Assembly: GCA_947630845.1 (NCBI GenBank)
Contig: CANRJB010000010.1
Location: 1-64,000, forward strand
Direction: 5' to 3'
Source of the DNA: an uncultured Clostridia bacterium
GTDB taxonomy: Bacteria > Bacillota > Clostridia > Oscillospirales > Ruminococcaceae
Length of the DNA: 64,000 nt
The stretch's first letter is position 1, and each line of letters starts with the position of its first letter. A model generated the notes under the pieces. The model saw only the letters and a program-made list of their open reading frames with translations, ran no database searches and was not told the DNA's origin. Shown piece after piece: positions 29,020 through 39,002 of this stretch. The position numbers and the translations under genes are program-made.

Positions 29020-29984
29020 CAATTTATGGCAACGCTCCCGTTCAGCAGCTCATCCGGACGATGGCAGCAAGAGATCGTATCCCCCATGCCTGCCTGCTTT
29101 ATGGGGAAAAGGGGATGGGACGAAAGACGCTTGCAAGATACTTTGCGATGACGGCACTGTGTACGGGTGAGGAGAAGCCATGCGGCATGTGTCCATCCTG
29201 CCGGAAAATTCTGTCAGACAACGACGACACCCATCCGCACCCTGATTTTATCTATGTACCCCATGCCGGAAAAAAGGGCGGCTTTTTGGTGGATACCGTG
29301 CGTGAGGTCTGCAAGGATGCCATCGTTGCCCCCAATGACGGCGAGCGGAAAGTCTATCTGTTCACGGACTGTGACAACATTGATATCCGTGCGCAGAATA
29401 CACTCCTCAAACTTACCGAAGAACCGCCGCCGCATGTACTGTTGTTGTTCACGGCACTGCATCAGGGGGCATTCCTTGAGACGATGCGCTCCCGGATCAT
29501 GCCTATCGCTGTGCTGCCCTGCACGCAGGAGGAATGTCGTCAGGCACTGTTGGAACATGATGTCGCTCCGGCTGATGCGCAGAGAGCTTCAGAATGCTGC
29601 GGCGGCAACATCGGCAGAGCACTTGCATGGCTGGAGGATGATGACATGCAGCAGATGACGGGACATATCACAGCACTCACACACGCCATCGCTGCAAAAG
29701 ACACCTATGAAGTGCTGCATCTTCTTTCCCTGTATGAGAAGGACAGGCAGTGCGCACAGGAGCTGCTCCGGCTGCTTGACCTACAGCTCCGGGATGCATT
29801 GCTGCTCCGGTTCGGTCGGGAGGATGTGACCGGCTGTGACAGAAAGAGTGCAGAAAAACTGCATCTCTCCGCAGGACGCAGTGCAGCCATGCATGATGCC
29901 ATACAGGAGGCATATGAACAGATGCAGGCAAATGTCAGTCTGAAACTTGTGCTTGCTGCACTGGGCGGCAGGCTGATGGGATGA
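29016..29984 (+). CDS. holB: DNA polymerase III subunit delta prime
   Basis: RIPHACLLYGEKGMGRKTLARYFAMTALC, CGMCPSC, LLKLTEEPPPHVLLLF. Confidence 0.92.
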   Translation: MTIYGNAPVQQLIRTMAARDRIPHACLLYGEKGMGRKTLARYFAMTALCTGEEKPCGMCPSCRKILSDNDDTHPHPDFIYVPHAGKKGGFLVDTVREVCKDAIVAPNDGERKVYLFTDCDNIDIRAQNTLLKLTEEPPPHVLLLFTALHQGAFLETMRSRIMPIAVLPCTQEECRQALLEHDVAPADAQRASECCGGNIGRALAWLEDDDMQQMTGHITALTHAIAAKDTYEVLHLLSLYEKDRQCAQELLRLLDLQLRDALLLRFGREDVTGCDRKSAEKLHLSAGRSAAMHDAIQEAYEQMQANVSLKLVLAALGGRLMG

Positions 29985-29995
29985 AAGGAAGTAAT

Positions 29996-30829
29996 ATGGT
30001 AGAGATCGTAGGAATCCGGTTTCAGAATTCCGGAAAGGTATATTATTTTGCCCCGAACGGGCTGCATCTGACATATGGGATGAAGGTCATCGTTGAGACG
30101 GCAAAGGGGCAGGAAATCGGCATTGTGGTGATGCCAAACAAGAACATTGACTCGGAACAGGTGGTATCACCGCTCAAACAGGTGGTGCGCATCATGACAG
30201 AAGAAGATGAGCATCGGTTGGAACAGAATCGTCAGAAGGAAAAGACTGCCTATCAGGTTTGTGAACAGAAAATCGCACAGAGGGGTCTGAAGATGAATCT
30301 GGTGGATGTGAGCTGCACGTTTGACAACAGCAAGCTGCTCTTTTACTTCACCGCTGACAATAGGGTAGATTTCCGGGAGTTGGTCAAAGATTTGGCATCG
30401 GTATTCCGGATGCGCATTGAGCTGCGGCAGATCGGGGTACGGGACAAGGCGAAAATGTTCGGAGGACTTGGTGTCTGCGGACGGGAATTTTGCTGTCGGG
30501 AGTATCTGGCTGACTTCCAGCCTGTTTCCATCAAGATGGCAAAGGAGCAGGGGCTGTCTCTGAATCCGACAAAGATTTCCGGAACATGCGGACGGCTGAT
30601 GTGCTGTCTGAAGCATGAACAGGCAGATTATGAGGAGCTGCAAAAAATAACCCCTCGTATCGGGGCATATGTCAGAACGCCGCAGGGAAGGGGCAGAGTA
30701 GAGGATGCAAACCTCATTACGGGAAAGCTGCGCATCCGTCCGGAAAATGAGGATGATGTCCCTTACATCATCGACCGCTCTGAGGTAGAAGTCCTGAAAC
30801 CCGCACGCCGTCCAGAGACAAGAAAGTAA
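29996..30829 (+). CDS. ricT: PSP1 domain protein RicT/YaaT
   Basis: GGLGVCGREFCCREYLADFQPVSIKMAKEQGLSLNPTKISGTCGRLMCCLKHE. Confidence 0.95.
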   Translation: MVEIVGIRFQNSGKVYYFAPNGLHLTYGMKVIVETAKGQEIGIVVMPNKNIDSEQVVSPLKQVVRIMTEEDEHRLEQNRQKEKTAYQVCEQKIAQRGLKMNLVDVSCTFDNSKLLFYFTADNRVDFRELVKDLASVFRMRIELRQIGVRDKAKMFGGLGVCGREFCCREYLADFQPVSIKMAKEQGLSLNPTKISGTCGRLMCCLKHEQADYEELQKITPRIGAYVRTPQGRGRVEDANLITGKLRIRPENEDDVPYIIDRSEVEVLKPARRPETRK

Positions 30830-30875
30830 GAGACAGAGCGATGAGGGCAGCCGTTTGCAGGTAAAACAGTGGAAA

Positions 30876-30918
30876 TTCCCCATCATCCTGACCAAAACGG
30901 GATGATGGGAAATTTTTA
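30876..30918 (+). terminator. Intrinsic terminator after ricT
   Basis: CCCATCATCC...GGATGATGGG followed by AAATTTTT. Confidence 0.7.
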
Positions 30919-30974
30919 TCAGGATGCACTTGCTGTGTCAAAAGTGCATCCCTTTTTTTATCACAATTTTTCTC

Positions 30975-31003
30975 TTGACAAACGCATGATTTTGTAGTAT
31001 AAT
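30975..31003 (+). promoter_or_regulatory. Promoter of feoA
   Basis: TTGACA - 17 nt - TATAAT. Confidence 0.75.
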
Positions 31004-31048
31004 AATGGTGTGGATAGTTAGCTGACGCTAACCGAAAGGAGGGATACT

Positions 31049-31261
31049 ATGCTGCCGCTTACGCTTGCAAATCCGGATGAGGTGCTTATCGTCCGGAAGA
31101 TCGGAGGAAATCCGGAGGTCAGAAAACATCTTGAAAATCTTGGCTTTGTCATCGGAAGTCAGGTCACTGTCGTCAACCGGCTCGGAAACAATGTCATCGT
31201 CAACGTCAAGGAAACCAGAGTTGCCATCAGTGAGGAAATGGCACAGAAAATCTATACCTGA
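31049..31261 (+). CDS. feoA: FeoA domain protein
   Basis: LIVRKIGGNPEVRKHLENLGFVIGSQVTVVNRLGNNVIVNVKETRVAISEEMAQKIYT. Confidence 0.88.
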   Translation: MLPLTLANPDEVLIVRKIGGNPEVRKHLENLGFVIGSQVTVVNRLGNNVIVNVKETRVAISEEMAQKIYT

Positions 31262-31525
31262 GTGAGGTTTGCTGTGATAAAAACAACATTGAAAATCGAC
31301 GGCATGATGTGCGGTATGTGTGAAGCACATGTGAATGATGCCGTCCGGAATGCATTCGATGTGAGCAAAGTCACATCGTCCCACAAGAAGGGGCTGACGG
31401 AGATCTTCTCCGATGCGCCACTGCCGCAGGAAAAACTGAAAGAGGTCATCGCTGCAACAGGATACACGCTCGTATCAGTGAGTTTCAGTGATGCGGAGAA
31501 ACGAAAATTCTCCCTTTTCAAATAG
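31262..31525 (+). CDS. Heavy-metal-associated (HMA) domain protein, GTG start
   Basis: DGMMCGMCEAHVNDAVRN metal-binding motif; start abuts the feoA stop. Confidence 0.85.
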   Translation: MRFAVIKTTLKIDGMMCGMCEAHVNDAVRNAFDVSKVTSSHKKGLTEIFSDAPLPQEKLKEVIAATGYTLVSVSFSDAEKRKFSLFK

Positions 31526-31542
31526 TGTAGCAAGGAGAAATT

Positions 31543-31824
31543 ATGAGTGTAGTGATCGTAGGCGGCAACGACCGGATGGCACGGCAGTATAAAGAGATCT
31601 GTGAATCCTACCAGTGCAATGCCAAGGTGTTTACACAGATGCAGGGACTGAAAGAAAGAATCGGCACACCCGATCTGCTTGTGCTGTTCACAGGAACAAC
31701 ATCCCATAAAATGGTAAAGCTCGCCCTTGATAAGGTCGATACCAACTGCACGGCTGTCGTTCGTTCTCATACCAGTTCTGCATCCGCTCTTCGCCATATT
31801 CTGGAGCGGAACGTCCCCACGTAG
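31543..31824 (+). CDS. DUF2325 family protein
   Basis: MSVVIVGGNDRMARQYKEICE...VLFTGTTSHKMVKLALDKV. Confidence 0.85.
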   Translation: MSVVIVGGNDRMARQYKEICESYQCNAKVFTQMQGLKERIGTPDLLVLFTGTTSHKMVKLALDKVDTNCTAVVRSHTSSASALRHILERNVPT

Positions 31825-31912
31825 AAAAGGAGCAGCATGATGCTGCTCCCATAGTACCTGAAAAAACGGACATTTCTGTAATTCAGGAAATGTCCGTTTC
31901 TTATGTTTTCAG

Positions 31913-31985
31913 AGCTGATGACCGGATTCGAACCGGTGACCTACGCCTTACCAAGGCGTTGCGCTACCACCTGTGCCACATCAGC
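31913..31985 (-). tRNA. tRNA-Thr (anticodon GGU)
   Basis: Reverse complement GCTGATGTGGCACAGGTGGTAGCGCAACGCCTTGGTAAGGCGTAGGTCACCGGTTCGAATCCGGTCATCAGCT folds as a cloverleaf; loop TTGGTAA. Confidence 0.95.
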
Positions 31986-32088
31986 AACCTTTATTATTAT
32001 AGCACATCCGGAGCATTTTGTCAAGCTTTTTTTGAAAAAAATTCTTCCATGAAAACTGATGCCGGCGAATCTCGCCGGCGTATCAGAT

Positions 32089-33183
32089 TTATACATACTG
32101 GTAAAGCTGACAGGAAAGCATGCCATTGTAAAGTTTACGGCGTTTATCGGCTTTTCTGCCAAAGCAGCTCTCAAAGCTGCTGTCTCCGCAGATGACGAAC
32201 AGCGGTGTTGTCAGGACTCTTCCCATCGTCCGGTAGATCTGTCTTGCCTCGTTCTGCTCTAACATGCGTTCTCCGTAGGGCGGATTGCAGAACGTCACCG
32301 CATCCGGAATGCGCCGGAAGTCTGCCACATCACGCTGCACTACATGCAGAAACTGCTCCACGCCGGCTTTCTTTGCATTTTCCATCGTCAGGTTCACAGC
32401 ATCCGGATCAATGTCATAGCCATACCCTTCAAATGTCACGTTCCTGTCAATGCGGTCAAGTGCCTGTGCCCTTGCCGCACGCCAGATATCTGCCGGGATG
32501 CAGTCCCATTGCTCCGATACAAAGCGTCTGTCCAGTCCGGGAGCAATTCTGCACGCCCTTCTTGCTGCTTCAATCAGAAATGTGCCGCTGCCGCAGAATG
32601 GGTCACATACGATCGTATCACTCCGCAGATGCCCCAAGTCCAGTATTCCTGCTGCAAGTGTCTCCCGGATGGGAGCAAGGTTGGCATTGCGCCGATAGCC
32701 ACGCTTATGCAGTCCGTCTCCGGTCGTGTCCATGTACAGACTTACCTGATCTTTAAGGATGGTGAACTGAAGCTGATGCAGACTGCCTGTCTCCGGAAGA
32801 AAGCCGTTGATGTGGTAGGCTTGCTGCAAACGCTTGACGGCTGCTTTTTTGAGGATCTTCTGACATGCCGGGATACTGGTCAGCACAGAATTGATGGAAT
32901 GCCCCTTCACGGGAAATGCATCTTCCGCTCCGATGTATGCCTCCAGCGGCACACGATACATGCCTTCAAACAGCTCCTCAAAGGTTGCTGCCCTGTATTC
33001 CGCAAGCACGATCTGTACACGTTCTGCGACGGACAGCTCTATGTTGGCACGGGCAAGGGAGGAAAAATCTCCCTCCCAGCTCACTCTGCCGTCCTGCACC
33101 GTGATGTCTGTACCGCCAAGCCTTGTCACCTCAAAGCGCAGTACTTTCTCCAGACCGAAATGACATGGTGCTGATAATCTCAT
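32089..33183 (-). CDS. THUMP-type class I SAM-dependent RNA methyltransferase (RlmL/YpsC-like)
   Basis: CDPFCGSGTFLIEAA, FCNPPYGERM. Confidence 0.93.
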   Translation of the reverse strand: MRLSAPCHFGLEKVLRFEVTRLGGTDITVQDGRVSWEGDFSSLARANIELSVAERVQIVLAEYRAATFEELFEGMYRVPLEAYIGAEDAFPVKGHSINSVLTSIPACQKILKKAAVKRLQQAYHINGFLPETGSLHQLQFTILKDQVSLYMDTTGDGLHKRGYRRNANLAPIRETLAAGILDLGHLRSDTIVCDPFCGSGTFLIEAARRACRIAPGLDRRFVSEQWDCIPADIWRAARAQALDRIDRNVTFEGYGYDIDPDAVNLTMENAKKAGVEQFLHVVQRDVADFRRIPDAVTFCNPPYGERMLEQNEARQIYRTMGRVLTTPLFVICGDSSFESCFGRKADKRRKLYNGMLSCQLYQYV

Positions 33184-35657
33184 TCTTCAGCCCCTCCACC
33201 GTCATCAACAGGCGGTTCGGGTGTGGGGATATCCACTGGCGGCGGCGGTTCGACCGGATCCTGTACGCTGGAATCTTCACCCGGATCCACATACCCTGTC
33301 TCGCCCGGATCAATATAGCCTGTATCATTCGGATCGTAGGTATACCCCTGTCCGGTCGCTTCTCCGGTTGCTGTCGGATCTACAGTTTCCGAAACCCTTC
33401 TGCATGAGGTGCAGGTGACAGCACTCTCTTCTTTCCAGTAACCCATCTCCCCTTTCGGACAGTTGGGACCTGCTATCAGACCGGAATTGGTGCAGACGGC
33501 AGCTTCAATGATGCCTTCACTCGGAACGGGGTATGCATTTTCGGATTCGATGCTATTGGCGTATTCACCAATGGCATTGTACCACATTCTTGCCGAGCTG
33601 ATGGAAGTATCGAGTTTTTCACGCTGAACATAACCGATCCAGACACCCGACACAAAGTCCTCCGTCAGACCAATGAACCAAAGGTCGTCCCAGTTCTGTG
33701 TTGTACCGGTCTTGCCGACAACTTCCTTATTGGAGAGCTGTGCAGCACCTGCGGTACCCTGAGAGGAAACGACATTTTTCATCATGCGGTTCATGATGTA
33801 GGCAGTCCGTTCATCAACAGCTTCATACGGATCACCATTGTTCTCATAGACGAGCTGGTGGTTGCCCTGCTCAACACGGGAAACAATATGTGCCTTGTAC
33901 ATCGTGCCACCGTTTCCGTAGGGAATGTAGGCATTGACCATGTTTTCGAGGGTCACGCCATAGGTCAGAGCGCCGACGGAAAGCGGAGAGAGTGCCATAT
34001 CCGTATTGCCCTTAGCATCAAGCTCTGTGAGATTCAGACCCATGTTCTCTGATGAGAACCGGAACACTGCTTCCGGTGTCAGGGCATCGACCAGACGTGC
34101 AGAAATGGTATTGAGGGACTTCATCAGACCGTAGTACATGCCTACCTCTTTGCCGGAGTAGTTGGTCACTTCGGAATTGGAGCTGTAGTTATGCGGCCAG
34201 AGATCGCCGTCGGGCATTTCGATACCGTAGTCCTTTATCATAGAGCCCCACTGGAACTGGTCGGAATAGATGCCGTAGCCGTAGCCGGCGACGGGCTTGA
34301 TGGTAGAACCCGGCTGACGGGGTTCATCCGTTGCGTAGTTGAGGATGAGTGCGCCCTCTTTTTTGCCGATCGCACCGACGAGCGCAAGGATCTCTCCCTG
34401 ATAATTCATGGCAACAAAGGTTGCCTGCGGATAAACAGGATCGTCCAGCTCATTGACTTCGCCGTCCTCATTGGTATCCTTTTCATAGCGTGCGGAATTA
34501 CGGGTGTCGATGAGGTTGTTCAGATCAAGGTATTTCTCCTCAACATACTCCTGCATATTGGGGTCAACGGTAGTATAGATCTGGTAGCCGCCGGTATTGA
34601 TGCGGTGGATCGCCTGTTCAGCAGTGATGCTGTAGGTTTCCATGAGGTAGTCACGCACTTCAAAGAGAGCAGCGTCGATGACCCAGCTTGTCTCTGCCTC
34701 GTCGGGATCATACTCCTTGATATTATCCTCCGGATGGAGTCTTTTGTATTCTTCTGTATCGGTGAAGATCAGATGCTCATTCATGGCAGACTGATACTCA
34801 TCAAAGGAGATCGCCCCATGCTCATACATCTGCCACAGCACATATTCCTGACGCTCACGGTTACGTGTTCTGCCGGACTGGATGATCTCTCCGGTATCGG
34901 GGTCTTTGGAGGTAGCGAAGGGATTGATGGACTCAGGAGACTGAGGAATTGCCGCAAGAACAGCTGCTTCTGCCACATCAAGGTCGCCGACATTCTTCCC
35001 GAAGTACTTGATGGAGGCAGCTTCGATGCCGTTGGTCGAGCCGCCGAAACCGATAAAGTTAAGATACGTCTCCAGAATCTCGTCTTTGGAGTAATTCTTT
35101 TCGAGGGTCATGGCACGGAATATTTCCCGGAGCTTACGGGAAGGTGATTCCTCATTGTCGCCCGTGACATTTTTGATCAGCTGCTGCGTGATGGTCGAAC
35201 CACCACGTTCCGTGTCCCAGAAGTGCAGCGCAAGGTTCACACAGGCAGCGATGGTGTTCTTGTAGTCCACGCCGTCATGGGTATAGAACCGCTCATCCTC
35301 CGTGTAAACGAAGGCATCCAGTACATGCTGCGGAATGTCGTCGATATTCACAGGGATACGCTCTGATTTGTTCTTGACCTGATAGAGCGTGACAAGCTCG
35401 CCGTTCTTGTCATAGCCGTAGACATTGGTGTTGTAGGACATCTCCATTTCCTCAAGAGTAACAGTAGAAGATTCCTCCATGAAGTCAAGTACATACATTG
35501 CCGCTGCTGTACCGACGATCGTTGTGGTGATGATACAGATCAGAAAGATGGAAAGCAGTGTGGAAAACAGTACAGAGAACACACGTCTGACAATTTTCCA
35601 GACCTTTTTCTTTTTGGGACGCTGGCGTTCCGATTCTGGTCTTTTTCTCTCATCCAT
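33180..35657 (-). CDS. Class A penicillin-binding protein (PBP1A-like)
   Basis: AFVYTEDERFYTHDGVD, RGGSTITQQLIKN, QPGSTIKPVAGYGYG, GKTGTTQNWDDLWF. Confidence 0.96.
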   Translation of the reverse strand: MDERKRPESERQRPKKKKVWKIVRRVFSVLFSTLLSIFLICIITTTIVGTAAAMYVLDFMEESSTVTLEEMEMSYNTNVYGYDKNGELVTLYQVKNKSERIPVNIDDIPQHVLDAFVYTEDERFYTHDGVDYKNTIAACVNLALHFWDTERGGSTITQQLIKNVTGDNEESPSRKLREIFRAMTLEKNYSKDEILETYLNFIGFGGSTNGIEAASIKYFGKNVGDLDVAEAAVLAAIPQSPESINPFATSKDPDTGEIIQSGRTRNRERQEYVLWQMYEHGAISFDEYQSAMNEHLIFTDTEEYKRLHPEDNIKEYDPDEAETSWVIDAALFEVRDYLMETYSITAEQAIHRINTGGYQIYTTVDPNMQEYVEEKYLDLNNLIDTRNSARYEKDTNEDGEVNELDDPVYPQATFVAMNYQGEILALVGAIGKKEGALILNYATDEPRQPGSTIKPVAGYGYGIYSDQFQWGSMIKDYGIEMPDGDLWPHNYSSNSEVTNYSGKEVGMYYGLMKSLNTISARLVDALTPEAVFRFSSENMGLNLTELDAKGNTDMALSPLSVGALTYGVTLENMVNAYIPYGNGGTMYKAHIVSRVEQGNHQLVYENNGDPYEAVDERTAYIMNRMMKNVVSSQGTAGAAQLSNKEVVGKTGTTQNWDDLWFIGLTEDFVSGVWIGYVQREKLDTSISSARMWYNAIGEYANSIESENAYPVPSEGIIEAAVCTNSGLIAGPNCPKGEMGYWKEESAVTCTSCRRVSETVDPTATGEATGQGYTYDPNDTGYIDPGETGYVDPGEDSSVQDPVEPPPPVDIPTPEPPVDDGGGAEE

Positions 35658-35847
35658 ATTGTTTTCTCCTTTCTTTCTACATCAGAATGTGAAAAATTGT
35701 CCATAATGCAAACAGTTCATAATTGCATACATTATCATTATAACACAGGTGCAAAGATTTGTAAAGAGTTTTTTTCGGAAAATCACAGTATATTTTTACC
35801 CATTCCGGGCAGAATAAAGACAGGAAACCAAAGAAAGGAGAATGGCA

Positions 35848-36186
35848 ATGGATCAGATACGCAGATCACTGTATCTGCTGCTGACAGGCATGACAGTGTC
35901 GGCAGTGCTGCTGATGGTGTCGGCGGCAAAGGCAGTGGAGCATGAAAAATCAGCAGCCGTCGTCCGGGAAGCTGCCATGCAGGAGCGAGAGCCGGTCGGG
36001 TATGTGCTCCGGGAATACGAGGGGCATGTCGCACTGTACCGGGAGCATGCCGCAGTCCCGTATCAGGTGCTTGACACGGAAGTCTGGCTGCTGTCGGAGA
36101 AGGACAGGACGGCACTTGCAGAGGGGATCACAGCAGAGAATGAAGCGGAGCTGCGCACACTGCTTGAGGACTGGGACATCCGGTAG
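35848..36186 (+). CDS. Small exported protein, BofC C-terminal-like
   Basis: TM plus GYVLREYEGHVALYREHAAVPYQVLDTEVWLLSEKDRTALAEGI. Confidence 0.55.
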   Translation: MDQIRRSLYLLLTGMTVSAVLLMVSAAKAVEHEKSAAVVREAAMQEREPVGYVLREYEGHVALYREHAAVPYQVLDTEVWLLSEKDRTALAEGITAENEAELRTLLEDWDIR

Positions 36187-36187
36187 G

Positions 36188-37432
36188 CTATTCTGTAAGG
36201 AGTTTCCGGATGCGTTCTCTTTCCTGCGCCACGAGCGTTTCTGCGGACGGTTCCGGTGCAAACAGGGATGCATAGCTGTAGAAGGCAACGCCGTCCGCCT
36301 GTGCCAGAGACTGTGCAGTCTCCTTGGACAGTACTTCGGCATCCGTGAGCCATTCCTGTGAGCCTGCCCCTGCCCACATATCCTCTGCGCCGATCTTGTA
36401 GGGTGCAAGCCCGATAATGAGCTTTGCCGCATCTGTCTTATTCTTCCAGAGTGTCAGTGTCTCTGTGAAGGGGCAGGCGGCATTTTCATATCCATAGTAG
36501 ATCTGCGGCACGAGCCAGTCCGCATACCCCTGCTCAGAGCCCCAGAGCGCAGCATCGGCATAGAGGGTGTCATGGTCGGTCACCATATTTCCCTGCGGAC
36601 TGATGCTGAAGATCAGCGACGGGTCCTGTGCCTTCACCGTGTCATAGAGCAGCTTCACCATAGCATTGGTATTCTCACGCCGCCATTGTGCAAGGTCGGA
36701 TGCACCGCTCTCCGCAAATGCAGCCGCATCAAAGGATGCATCCTGTGTGGGATAGAAATAGTCGTCAATGTGGATGCCGTCTACATCATACTTGTCCACT
36801 ATCTCCGCAGCTCCGTCCGCAATGAGCTGCCGCACCTCCGGATATGCCGGATTCAGCCAGTATCTTCCGTCCACATTCACCAGTCTTGTCCCATTGTATG
36901 CCGGATCGTCATGCCACTGCCGGAGTGGGTACTGTGCATCGCTGCGTGCAAGATTTTCAGCGGTCTGCAAGCGCATGGGATTGATCCATGCATGGGGCGA
37001 CAGTCCCTGTTTCCGAGCCTCCTCCGTCATGATCTTCAATGGATCATAATCCGCTGTCAGGTAGGCACCCTTCGGAAAGAGCGACGAGTCATAGTAGGCA
37101 TCCCCATACGCCCGGACATGCAGAAAGACAGTGTTGATCCCCAGTGCTGCCATCTTCGCAAACGCTTCCCGGACGTTCTCCCGGAACTGGCTTTCCTCCT
37201 TACCGGTCATCCAGTCCCCATACTGCATCACTGGTACCCATATCGCCTGTATTTCGTCTGTTACCGTCTCTGTTCCGGTCTGCTGCGCTGTTCCGGAAGT
37301 CTCCTCTGTCCGGATGTCGGACGGATACAGGTGTGAGATCTCCTGCTGCCAATAAAGCTCCTCTGCTCCTGCACCCTGACTGCATCCCGTCATGAGACAC
37401 AGCACCGTCAGGCATACCAACATTCTGCGCAT
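36188..37432 (-). CDS. Lipoprotein, glycosyl hydrolase-like family 10 (YngK/DUF187-type)
   Basis: Lipobox MRRMLVCLTVLCLMTGCSQ; GINTVFLHVRAYGDAYYDSSLFP...DGIHIDDYFYP. Confidence 0.88.
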   Translation of the reverse strand: MRRMLVCLTVLCLMTGCSQGAGAEELYWQQEISHLYPSDIRTEETSGTAQQTGTETVTDEIQAIWVPVMQYGDWMTGKEESQFRENVREAFAKMAALGINTVFLHVRAYGDAYYDSSLFPKGAYLTADYDPLKIMTEEARKQGLSPHAWINPMRLQTAENLARSDAQYPLRQWHDDPAYNGTRLVNVDGRYWLNPAYPEVRQLIADGAAEIVDKYDVDGIHIDDYFYPTQDASFDAAAFAESGASDLAQWRRENTNAMVKLLYDTVKAQDPSLIFSISPQGNMVTDHDTLYADAALWGSEQGYADWLVPQIYYGYENAACPFTETLTLWKNKTDAAKLIIGLAPYKIGAEDMWAGAGSQEWLTDAEVLSKETAQSLAQADGVAFYSYASLFAPEPSAETLVAQERERIRKLLTE

Positions 37433-37605
37433 ACGCCATCCCTCCCTGTCCGATCCTATGCAAAGTTGTGAACGGATATGTACAAAGATCGCCATGCTGT
37501 TCCTCTGCACCTGCGGCACAACCGGTCACAGGGATGCAAAACAGGCGTTTTTTCATCACCCTGTCAGGCTGAATGATGGGGAAATTCGTATCCCATCTGA
37601 AAAAA

Positions 37606-37647
37606 TCTGAAAAAACCCTTTTCTTTTTCAGAGAGATGTGGTATAAT
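37606..37647 (+). promoter_or_regulatory. Promoter with inverted repeat across the -35 region, site 1
   Basis: TCTGAAAAA-N9-TTTTTCAGA-N9-TATAAT. Confidence 0.65.
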
Positions 37648-37693
37648 AGAGATTGTGTAGTAATCTGTGAACCAGAGAATGGAGTGTATCACT

Positions 37694-38818
37694 ATGGCAA
37701 AAAAGAAAAAGAAAAACCGTAAAAACCAGAAAAAACAGGTCAATCCCGGCGTAAAGGCACTGGACATCATCCTGTCCGTGGCACTGGTGGCAGGGGTTTG
37801 CTATGGCGGTTATCATGTCGCTGCCAATGGCGTGAAGATCGACCAGACCACGACCTACTATACCCCTGATGAGATTCAGGAGAGTACGGAAGCACCGACT
37901 GAGGAAGCCGGTATCATCTATGGAAATGAGGAATATCCCAATTCTGCCATCCATACAGGAACGCTGATCCTTGTCAACAACAACAATGCCTGTGAGACTG
38001 GTGAGGCAGGTCTTGTCAGTCTGGGACTTAAAAAGCTTGATGCGGACAACCACAGCTTTGCCGGTGTCACCGACAATGAGCTGTCGGTCACAGAGGATAT
38101 GGCAGATGCCCTTCTGGCAATGTTTGACGGATTCTATAATGAGACGTTTGACGACAACATTCTGGTCGTATCCGGCTACCGTTCGCAGGAACATCAGCAG
38201 GAACTGTATGATGAGGATCTGGAGAAAACAGGACTGGACTACTCGGAACGGGTGTCCCTGCCGGGCTACAGCGAGCATCAGACAGGCATGGGTGTGGATC
38301 TGGAGCTTGTGGACGGAGAATATGACGGCACGGGAACGTATGCATGGATCGACGAACACTGTGCAGAATACGGCATCATCCTGCGCTATCCGGAGGACAA
38401 ACAGGAGATCACCGGGATCACGTTTGAGCCGTGGCACTACCGCTATGTCGGCATCCCCCACGCTGCTTTCATCATGGAGCATGGGATGTGTCTGGAGGAA
38501 TATATTGACTATGTGAAGGAATTTCCGTATGACGGAGAGCATCTGGAAATTACGGGAACGGACGGCAAGCTCTATGAAGTCTACTACTTCCCGGAGGACA
38601 CAGAGTATGAGACGACAATGGTGCCTGTACCCGGAGGCGGACTGCCTTATACCGTCAGCGGCAACAATGTAGACGGCTTCATTGTGACGGTCGAGCTTGG
38701 CGATGCGCCGGCAGGGGGAGCTGTGGATACGACCGATGCAGAGCAGCCCGCAGAGGAGGAAAGCAGTGAGGACACTGCGGACGGCGAAGCGGAGTCCCCG
38801 GAAGAGTCTGTGGAATGA
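37694..38818 (+). CDS. M15 family D-alanyl-D-alanine carboxypeptidase (VanY-like)
   Basis: VVSGYRSQEHQQELYDEDL, LPGYSEHQTGMGVDLELV, EPWHYRYVG. Confidence 0.95.
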   Translation: MAKKKKKNRKNQKKQVNPGVKALDIILSVALVAGVCYGGYHVAANGVKIDQTTTYYTPDEIQESTEAPTEEAGIIYGNEEYPNSAIHTGTLILVNNNNACETGEAGLVSLGLKKLDADNHSFAGVTDNELSVTEDMADALLAMFDGFYNETFDDNILVVSGYRSQEHQQELYDEDLEKTGLDYSERVSLPGYSEHQTGMGVDLELVDGEYDGTGTYAWIDEHCAEYGIILRYPEDKQEITGITFEPWHYRYVGIPHAAFIMEHGMCLEEYIDYVKEFPYDGEHLEITGTDGKLYEVYYFPEDTEYETTMVPVPGGGLPYTVSGNNVDGFIVTVELGDAPAGGAVDTTDAEQPAEEESSEDTADGEAESPEESVE

Positions 38819-38927
38819 ACGATGGTGCAGGGGACGAAGTCCTCTGCACTTTGTCTTGCCTGATTCGCCGCAGTGCTTTGTGCAGGATGTATAATTTTTC
38901 CCCCAAATCATAATGCATTCATACAAA

Positions 38928-38969
38928 TCTGAAAAAAACATTGCATTTTTCAGAGAATACTGTTATAAT
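38928..38969 (+). promoter_or_regulatory. Promoter with inverted repeat across the -35 region, site 2
   Basis: TCTGAAAAA-N9-TTTTTCAGA-N9-TATAAT, same geometry as site 1. Confidence 0.65.
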
Positions 38970-39002
38970 AATAAGTGAAGGATTTTGATTGGGGGTGATG
39001 TG

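Noticed and set aside
34191-35147. 318-aa plus ORF opposite the PBP1A gene
   Set aside because: Antisense shadow; no domain.
36184-36190. Abutting convergent stop codons (TAG-G-CTA) as a regulatory device
   Set aside because: Compact gene packing is enough to explain this; no further supporting structure seen.
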